Origin: Viridothelium virens | Lineage: Eukaryota; Ascomycota; Dothideomycetes; Trypetheliales; Trypetheliaceae | NCBI GenBank assembly: GCA_010094025.1 | Contig: ML991788.1 | Coordinates: forward strand, 310,001 to 374,000 | Length of the DNA stretch: 64,000 nucleotides | Reading direction: 5' to 3' | Part shown: positions 57,727 through 64,000 of the stretch, in pieces | Position numbering within the stretch: position 1 is the stretch's first letter | Layout: each line of letters opens with the position of its first letter | Notes under the pieces: generated by a model | Databases searched by the model: none | Told to the model about the DNA's origin: nothing | What the model saw: the letters and a program-made list of their open reading frames with translations, nothing else | Translations under genes and position numbers: made by a program

Positions 57727-60700
57727 CTATGCACGTCCTTGGCTTTTACTAAAGATCACGGTATTCGAGTCAATGGTTTTTGGCAATTTATTAGTGGCCA
57801 GAGTGCTCCAATTTTGTGCTATAGTGGTTGTCCCGGTCTGAGCCAGCTGCATTTCAGGCTGATGTAGATCGTTCGCAGAATTTGTCCGTCCAGCGAAAGA
57901 GATGCTTCTGTTACAAAGTTTTGCGGAAACGTTGATCATAACCCTGTTGCCTGGATGGGTGGTTCCGATTTCTGTGCCGTGAAGGAAAGATCCGCATGTT
58001 GACCATTCAAGGTTATCCAATGGCCGGATAAATACATTCACCATTCGGGGAGCTGCAAAAGATTTATCAGCATGGCTTCGATCTTGGCATATGCCGAATG
58101 GAGGGCTCACGAGACTCAGCAAACGACCGAATAGAAGTAACCCCGAGCCGACTAAGGGCTACGACTGGCTCGCATGGATGAAAAACAACTGGGCGACTCA
58201 GGGCGTGGCCACATATATTAGTGCTGAACTGATCGACCAGCTGGAAGTCCGGAGCATGATCACAAGAGCTTTGGTCTTGATAAATAGCCAATGACCAGTC
58301 GGCATAGAAATTATACTCTACATCTGGTCTACCAGGGCCACACAATAAGATTATATAGCGTGCATTGGGTGAAAACTTAGTTTCATACCAACAATCCGGA
58401 GCTTCTGGCTCCAAAATTGGCTCGAAATGTTCCCGGGGTTTTGAGATGTATTGTGAATTGTCTATGACAAGTTCTGAGGATGGAAATATAAGCTCTTGAG
58501 CAGTAAACTCCTTTGACGGTCGATCAATTATGTCCGCAGGTAATCTGATCCGAATGAGATAGCTGAGAATGGCTACTTGGCGCAGGTCTTCGGAGAACGA
58601 GACTGGAAACGGGAAGCTACGGGGTTCCTTGGAACGAACCGCTCTCTTGAGAAGCGGGACGATTGATTCACTGGGAATCTCAAATGTACTTTTATGGACT
58701 TCTTTGTTTTCCAAAATCCGCTTCACGGTATAGTTGACATGCCAATCGGTAGCCAAGGACTCTAACGCTTGACAGACATTTGGCAACTGAGAATGCGGAT
58801 CGCGCATGAGTTCATCAAATGCCCTAGCATATGTCAGATTCTGATTTGGGGGCGGAATTACGCGGCAAACCTAGAGGGCCAAATCTTGATCATCGCCACT
58901 TCGGACCCATCTACGGAACACTTAGAAGAGATAAGAAGTGCATCGCATCGAGGTACAGCGGGGTCCAAGGAACTCTCAGGCATAGCGCTCGATAAAGGTG
59001 TCACTTTTCCAGCCTTTGTTCCAATCCAAAACCTTGACTTCATGAATATGTGGATACTTGGCTGCCATATCTCAGTCGGATCGTCTCGGAGGAGATGCCC
59101 CCATGTTTTGTTAGGTTGCGACAGGTCGTTCGAGAATGACACTAGTAGATCACTCCAGCGTGAACCATTCAGATCGAATTCTATGTGAGCGCGATTAACC
59201 AAGCGACCAAGAGATGGTTCAACCTTGAAGGTCCAACTGGCTTCAGTCCAAACCGTGACCGAGATCTCATCTAGGAAAAACTGTGTAATCATAGATAGAA
59301 GGTCTGATTGTTGCTTTAGGGATTCTTTTGGGCTGTTTCCATTCTTTTCCAGACCAAGGTACCCATGGTGAGTCCAGAACTGAGTGGAGAACAACAGGAG
59401 AGGATATTTAGATATGAGATCAATCGTATTAAGACGATTCGGTGACAGACCATACAGTGGTCCTCTTGGGACGTCATGCACCAGATATGACAGGCAGTTC
59501 ATTGCAATCGAGCAATGCGTCGATTCTGGACTAATTCGTAGTCGATCCTTTTCGGGTTGGTCGGACGTCAGAGAATCAGACAAAAATTCCGATACCGACA
59601 AATGTATAAAGCGCGCAGTTCTGTCTTGTCCAAATTCTACCAAAGCCCCTGATATCCTGCTGATTATTTTTTGGAAGGTGTTCAGATTTTTCGCGAGAAA
59701 TCGAGAGCTTTTGGTGGGCTTGCCGATGGCTAATGACAACGCCGTACGTAGTTCTGACGCCGTTAGAGGGCGCCCGGCAAAAGCTACCCACTCGAACAAC
59801 TTTTGAACTGTAGCCCACGGCCTCTTGTCTGGCGCACTTTGCCGGATCTTTTGGAATATCTGAAAGTACATTGAATCTAGATCTTCAAAAAGATTCAAGT
59901 GCGAGATGGCGTAGTGACGGTCTTCTGGACTGATGAAGTCGGAATTAAGATATCTGACCATAAGATTGGCCCATAGAAACATCGATTGGGATCTGCGAGC
60001 AATTTCTTTTACAATGTCTTCGGTACACTCTTCGTCGTCTAATTCATTCATCTTATCCATCTCTGCTACATGCGGTCCTAAGTAAGATTCGATATCAGTC
60101 AAGTTAGCAAATTCCTCTAGGTAAATTGGGCTAAATTCCGTATCTGTGAAGCCTTTTATTGTCACGTTTGGTCTTGCGGAAAAAAGTACCTTGCAATGTA
60201 GACCGTGAAGAATACGGCTCAATTCGCAGGAGAACTCCTCGCTACTAGAGCACTCGTCTACGCCATCGAACACCAAAGTCGAACCAGGGAACCTAAGAAG
60301 TAGTATGGCGCACAGGTCACGAACTTCAGCTGCAGATGCTGTGAGCTGACCGCTGCCATGATTGTCTTTCAGCAACAGAGCTAAATCTAAGGCTTCTCGG
60401 TCGTGTTGACTGGAGTGAAGTATCTGTGTCAAAATTGCGCGAAAAGCTGCGTCCGGTACAGTGGCGTGGATGTCTTGTTTATCAAAAAAATAGAATAAGA
60501 TGGACTGTCCAGATCTCGAGAGGAGTCTTTGACGAAGATCTTCAATAATTGTTGCACAAAGAGTTGTCTTCCCATATCCTGGCTTGGCTGCTTCGAATTA
60601 GTCTTTGAAATTCTTTCCTTGTCAAATAGCTATTACCTTGGACGAAAAAAAGGTTGCCAGCTCTCTCGTGAGAAGGTGAAGAAAGCTCACTGCTGTCTCT

Positions 60701-61828
60701 ATCCCTCCATGTTTTATAACTGGGATGGTCAAGCATCCAGGTCCCTGTACCTGGGGTGCGCTTGGACAACGACCTTTCATAAACAGGCTGCCACGGCGGC
60801 GCGTGAATCCATGCTTTGAGTTCGGTCGTCTTTCTCTCTATCTAGCCGTCAGCTGTTGTAGGACACCCTTTTTGTAGGACCATACGAATCACATCCTTGC
60901 CAAGCCCATCGGACCGGTGGTTGGCCGTTGCGATCTCCCTCTCGATTTTATCGTATTCGTCCAAAAGTATCTGCGTGGCTGCTGCATCAATCTCGAGTAT
61001 GAGGAGTCTTTTGTGATACTGAAAACGATCTAGGCATTCCGCGAATTGAATATCGAAAGGTTTCCATGCTAGATTCATGAGAAGTTTAGCTCTTTGCCAC
61101 CCTAAAAATAATTCTTAGAAAGGTCTGAGGTCTGTCATGGTATATTCGAGTGCTTTACCTTTCCCTTTGCTCGAGAACATGCGATACAGACGATGGCAGA
61201 GTCCAACAATATCACTATATAAATGTGACAGTGCATCCTGGAGTCTGTGAGTCGTTGGTCCATTCCCGCGGCGATTCAAGGTGGTCTGCACGTTGACGGT
61301 TCTGAACTCGATAGCTGCCAGCTCTTGTGCCATTCTTTGGAGTACGGTTTTCAGTTTCTCGACGAAGGTGCTATAGTTCTGACACAGCTGATTGAAAGGT
61401 CAGCCTGGTTCTCCAAAACGAAGGAAGCCTCCTACTTTAAAAACCATAAGAATAGATCCCCAAATGAGTCCAGCGATGTGAGGGTCTGACTGTACAAAGC
61501 TACTTATTGCTTCGAAGTACGGAGAGAGTGATGTGGAGAGATTTCGCACAGATTCACAGAATTCCAGAACGGGCCCTTGACGGCTATTGCTCGTCATCTT
61601 GTCGATTGTGTAAATCATTGCTTCGCAATTATGGAAATATTCGAACTGTTGCCGTTCTTCTTCGGTCATAGAATAATAAAACGACGATCTTACGTCGTAG
61701 AACAAATTCCCAGTACTAAAAATCTCAACATCACTAACATATCGAGGGTTAGGGTAGCCATGAATTTGGGTTGAAACAATGCATCCTTACTTGTCGCAAG
61801 TGCGAGCCTCGTCTTGAGATGAGACCAT
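57727..61828 (-). CDS. NACHT-domain STAND NTPase (NLR-like)
   Basis: Eight exons, 61828-61791, 61733-61436, 61387-61159, 61101-60881, 60829-60637, 60587-58871, 58823-58111 and 58052-57727, give 1244 aa. The N-terminal helical region has FYDVRSSFYYSMTEEER and DPHIAGLIWGSILMVFK, the pattern of a helical domain common at the start of fungal STAND proteins. A linker GTGTWMLDHPSYKTWRD leads to the NTPase: Walker A KPGYGKTTL (about 328-336), Walker B TLVFDGVDE (about 431) and FSARPN (sensor). A helical part follows (MFLWANLMVRYL, FEWVAFAGRPLTASELR, FIHLSVSEFLSD). The last 350 residues hold no clear ankyrin, TPR or WD repeats, though a beta-propeller-like segment is possible (FSPNARYIILLCGPG). Such proteins act in self/non-self and invader recognition in fungi. 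The join between exons 4 and 5 (60829/60881) rests on phase and intron length and is the weakest. Confidence 0.82.
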
Positions 61829-62886
61829 CGCGTGTAAAACCGCATCAGTCCAGGTATGAGTCTGGCACGATCGTAACCTCTCCCGCCTACGCCGCTTCCG
61901 GGGGTAACGCTAATGCAGAGGCGCGGTGACTGTCTCACGAGGAACGGACACGGAAGTGGGGTTCGCACCTCAAAGGGCGTGGAAGAGACATCCTTTAAGC
62001 TGTTGTGCAGAATGGCAAGGCTCCCATGAGGCTTTCCCGAGCCTCGTCCAACCGCCACCGACGGGTGTCAATCCAAATGTCCGCCGAGGTAAACCCGGCC
62101 CAAATCCCATCCGCCGATTCAGCTATTTTGAAGCTGCCAATAGCTTTCATCTTTTTAGTTTTTGGTGGTCCAGCTAGTAAAGAGTGCACGTTGGTAACTT
62201 CATAGAATAATGAGACGGAAGCGCTATCTAGGTACTGATTAGCTTCAAATCTAAGGTGCGGGCGCCAGTTGCGCCCGCGCACGTTTTGGTTGACACACCC
62301 TGGTGGCTGAATGGGGCGATGCTGGACCTTGCACGTCCGGGTTTGAACCCATTTTCACTAGGACGACCTAGTCAATCCCCATCCTAGTAGAGACCCTTAA
62401 TTCCGTCCCATTCTCCATCCTATTACTAGGACGGAATGGGATCAGGATGGGAATCCCCGTCCTATTGTGATCACTACGTTTTTCTGTGTATTTTTCCCTA
62501 TATATCTAATAAATTCTGTAAATTATATAAGTTTCGTGATTTTCGCTTTTATAAAGTCTGATTTTGGTTATGTGACTTGATCATGTAATTGATCTCATAA
62601 ATACGGCAGCTTCAGTCGCAATACATATTAGTAAGCCAAGTCTCAAAAGGCATTAACTTTCTAATCAATACATGTTAGGTAATGTAGCTTATATTGAAGT
62701 GTAGCGCGAAAGCTAACTTAAATATTTACGATCCACATGCGAAAATTAAAGGTCTGTGAGATGAGATATTGGACTGCGAAGTCGCGCACTGTAGTAAATT
62801 TTGATGTTCTTCGCCAATTTTTTTATCTAACAGTCTCTGCAAAACAAGGTCATATTATAGATAAGAGTTTTTCCGCCAATCTCGAC
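61829..62886. other. Intergenic: STAND promoter, SINE-like piece, AT-rich tract
   Basis: No protein gene is seen. 62480-62720 is AT-rich. The tRNA gene follows. Confidence 0.4.
62297..62475. repeat. tRNA-derived, SINE-like sequence
   Basis: An A-box-like TGGCTGAATGGG (62303-62314) and a B-box-like GGGTTTGAACCC (62339-62350) lie 25 bases apart, with a short stem GGAC/GTCC between. The tRNA cloverleaf cannot be completed. Downstream, words such as ATCCTA, GGACGGAATGGGAT and CCGTCCCATTC recur in direct and inverted order to about 62475. A tRNA head with an unrelated body fits a SINE; a decayed tRNA gene is the alternative. Confidence 0.45.
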
Positions 62887-63010
62887 AGCTCGATGGCGCA
62901 GCGGAAGCGCGGTAAGTTTAAACATATCCCCTATCTTGAGTAAGATACTAATTTGTGCTGCAGCCGGGCTCATAACCCGGAGGTCGCTGGATCGAAACCA
63001 GCTCGAGCTA
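62887..63010 (+). tRNA. Initiator tRNA-Met (CAT) with a 52-nt insert at position 26/27
   Basis: Without the insert the gene is 72 nt plus discriminator-length fit to fungal initiators. Acceptor stem AGCTCGA/TCGAGCT is perfect, with the initiator pair A1:T72. D stem GCGC/GCGC, then G26. The anticodon stem CCGGG/CCCGG with three G:C pairs holds loop CTCATAA, anticodon CAT. The T stem GCTGG/CCAGC holds ATCGAAA, with A54 and A60 as only initiators have. A-box TGGCGCAGCGG and B-box GGATCGAAACC are intact, and A73 follows. Between G26 (62911) and the anticodon stem (62964) lies a 52-nt insert with GTAAGT start, TACTAAT branch-like word and TGCAG end. Known eukaryotic tRNA introns sit at 37/38 instead. 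It may be a functional gene with an odd intron or an interrupted copy. Confidence 0.88.
62912..62963 (+). other. Spliceosomal-type intron-like insert within the tRNA gene
   Basis: 52 nt, GTAAGT at the 5' end, TACTAAT 16-17 bases before the 3' end, and GCTGCAG at the end. Size and all three signals match the window's protein-gene introns. It has no bulge-helix-bulge-like pairing with the anticodon arm that I can see. Confidence 0.7.
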
Positions 63011-63011
63011 A

Positions 63012-63020
63012 TTTTTTTTT
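63012..63020 (+). terminator. RNA polymerase III T-run terminator
   Basis: Nine T in a row begin two bases after the tRNA discriminator base, a strong Pol III stop. Confidence 0.8.
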
Positions 63021-63720
63021 GGGTCTAGACTAGGCCCGGAATGTAATCACTCTTTTCTTTTGAGAAGCTTCCATCGTGTATCTGAATGCGCGACATGAGA
63101 GGCCTATCCCTTGCGCTGGTGGGCTGCCGCGCACTGATCATGGAGCACTAAATTCGGGCAATTGGTAAACAACAACAAGCTACACCACGGTTTAACACAC
63201 GAAGAACTTCATTAATTCTTGTCCAATATTATTAATTTGTGTATTATGTGAACCGCTCTGATGGGTCACAACCCACTACTTCCGTCTAAAACAAACACGC
63301 GCTCGTCCTTAGTCACCACCTGAATTTTAGCTCTATGCCTTGACACCTTTCTCAGAGAGTACATGCTAGGCTGCCTGCAGAGGTTAATACCTCCTTATCT
63401 CTTGACATATTCATCCTGTTCTTCACAAAGGGTACTCTTGAGCTACTCGCTGCCTATACAAAGAACTACACAAGCTAGGGAACTACGCTAGCTGCAGTGT
63501 AGCTGGTGCGAAGCGTAATAAACGCACACAATTAATAACCCTTATACAGGGGAAGCTGTTATAGGACTTACGGCCGAACTCGATTAAATAAGGTCTCGTC
63601 TAAAAGAGAACTCCGTAGAGCTCCATGGAGTGTTCTCTCTGGGAGCTGCCTCTCTGCGAAGCCGAGCAGTATTGGCAGAAACACCTTCATGCAGCTGCAG
63701 ATAGGCAGGAAACACCTTTA
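63021..63720. other. Unassigned sequence, repeat-like
   Basis: No protein motif. A short hairpin, AGAGAACTCC with GGAGTGTTCTCT, lies at about 63606-63639, and a 16-base unit around GGCAGAAACACCTT/GGCAGGAAACACCTTTA recurs at 63673 and 63703. It may be repetitive DNA, unidentified. Confidence 0.35.
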
Positions 63721-63900
63721 TACAGCTAAAAATTCTCACATTTCAAGGCGGAATTTTCAGAGACCCGAAGTCTGATAAAAATGAGCTGTTGTTATACCGA
63801 GTGACGTTTTGAGACACGTCAGCGAAGCAGACGTTGCGTAATCCTGACCTGCAGAACCCATGCAAGGTCTGTTAAGTTACTGACCCGGCTTCAAGATTAC
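63721..63900 (+). pseudogene. Decayed copy of the trypsin-fold gene tail
   Basis: It aligns over about 180 bases with the end of intron 2, exon 3 and the 3' flank of the gene at 38574-39767 (segment 38513-38695, opposite strand). Shared words include GGCGGAATTTTCAGAGACCC, ATACCGAGTGA, GTTTTGAGACACGTCA, GCAAGGTCTGTTA and the final TCAAGATTAC, where similarity stops. Substitutions and small length changes disrupt the coding frame. The rest of the gene is not recognisable upstream. Differences are mixed, not the pure C-to-T pattern of RIP. Confidence 0.8.
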
Positions 63901-64000
63901 CTAAATATCCCCTAGAAGTAGCATAATAACCAATATGGTTTGACAAAGGTTGGATCGCATGCCCCATTAATATAGCAGAGGTTCTTTAGGTGATAATATC

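Noticed and set aside
62912-62963. Ordinary tRNA intron at 37/38
   Set aside because: The anticodon loop CTCATAA and both its stem arms are contiguous; the insert lies before the anticodon stem.
63021-63720. Possible long terminal repeat of a retroelement
   Set aside because: I could not find a paired repeat, a primer-binding site or any coding part; the window ends too soon to judge.
63721-63900. RIP as the cause of decay of the gene-tail copy
   Set aside because: Differences from the 38.6-kb copy include transversions and length changes, not mainly C-to-T and G-to-A.

Overview
The window is nuclear DNA of a filamentous ascomycete (Pezizomycotina). The signs are genes split by many short introns (about 50-110 nt) with GTRNGT donors, CTAAC/CTGAC-like branch sites and YAG acceptors, a Zn2Cys6 regulator with an AflR-type C-terminal region, NACHT/STAND genes, OCH1-like and ROM2-like proteins, and a fungal V-ATPase c' subunit. 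The class (Leotiomycetes, Dothideomycetes or other) cannot be fixed from the sequence alone. Exon models were built by reading splice signals and phase by hand. Where a model is given, the exon lengths sum to a multiple of three unless stated.

Left part, 1-37 kb, is mostly ordinary core genome: an NRPS-like adenylation-thiolation protein (1.5-3.8 kb), an OCH1-type GT32 glycosyltransferase (5.6-6.9), a ROM2-type Rho1 exchange factor (8.6-12.4), VMA11 (12.9-13.7), a PKA catalytic subunit (14.5-16.0), two unlike acyl-CoA/4CL-type ligases in tandem (16.6-18.9 and 19.8-21.7), a DUR3-type urea transporter with GATA sites upstream (22.4-24.8), a mitochondrial small-subunit ribosomal protein of the Bot1/MRPS35 type (25.3-26.8), a WHI3-like RNA-binding protein (28.0-29.8), a HAL4/SAT4-type kinase (32.7-34.3) and a membrane-anchored spermidine-synthase-like protein (35.1-36.8).

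Right part, 37.8-64 kb, is accessory. It opens with two adjacent foldback elements (37.8-38.2) and a divergent trypsin-fold protein gene (38.6-39.8), then a short STAND N-terminal remnant (40.9-41.1). Next is a secondary-metabolite locus: a short-chain dehydrogenase (42.4-43.4), an aristolochene-synthase-type sesquiterpene cyclase (45.5-46.7), an AflR-type regulator (48.9-50.5), a decayed P450 (50.8-52.4) and an apparently intact CYP65-like P450 (53.4-55.4). It likely makes or once made an eremophilane-type sesquiterpenoid. Then come a hAT-type MITE (56.6), a NACHT STAND NTPase gene (57.7-61.8), a tRNA-derived SINE-like piece (62.3), a tRNA gene, and at the far end a broken copy of the tail of the trypsin-fold gene.

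The most surprising feature is the tRNA gene at 62.9-63.0 kb. It is an initiator tRNA-Met with all the initiator hallmarks, but it is interrupted between the D arm and the anticodon arm by 52 nt that look exactly like a spliceosomal intron. Other points worth a look are the inverted duplication that brackets the terpene locus, a C-to-G switch in third-position base choice along several genes, and a GC-AG intron in VMA11.
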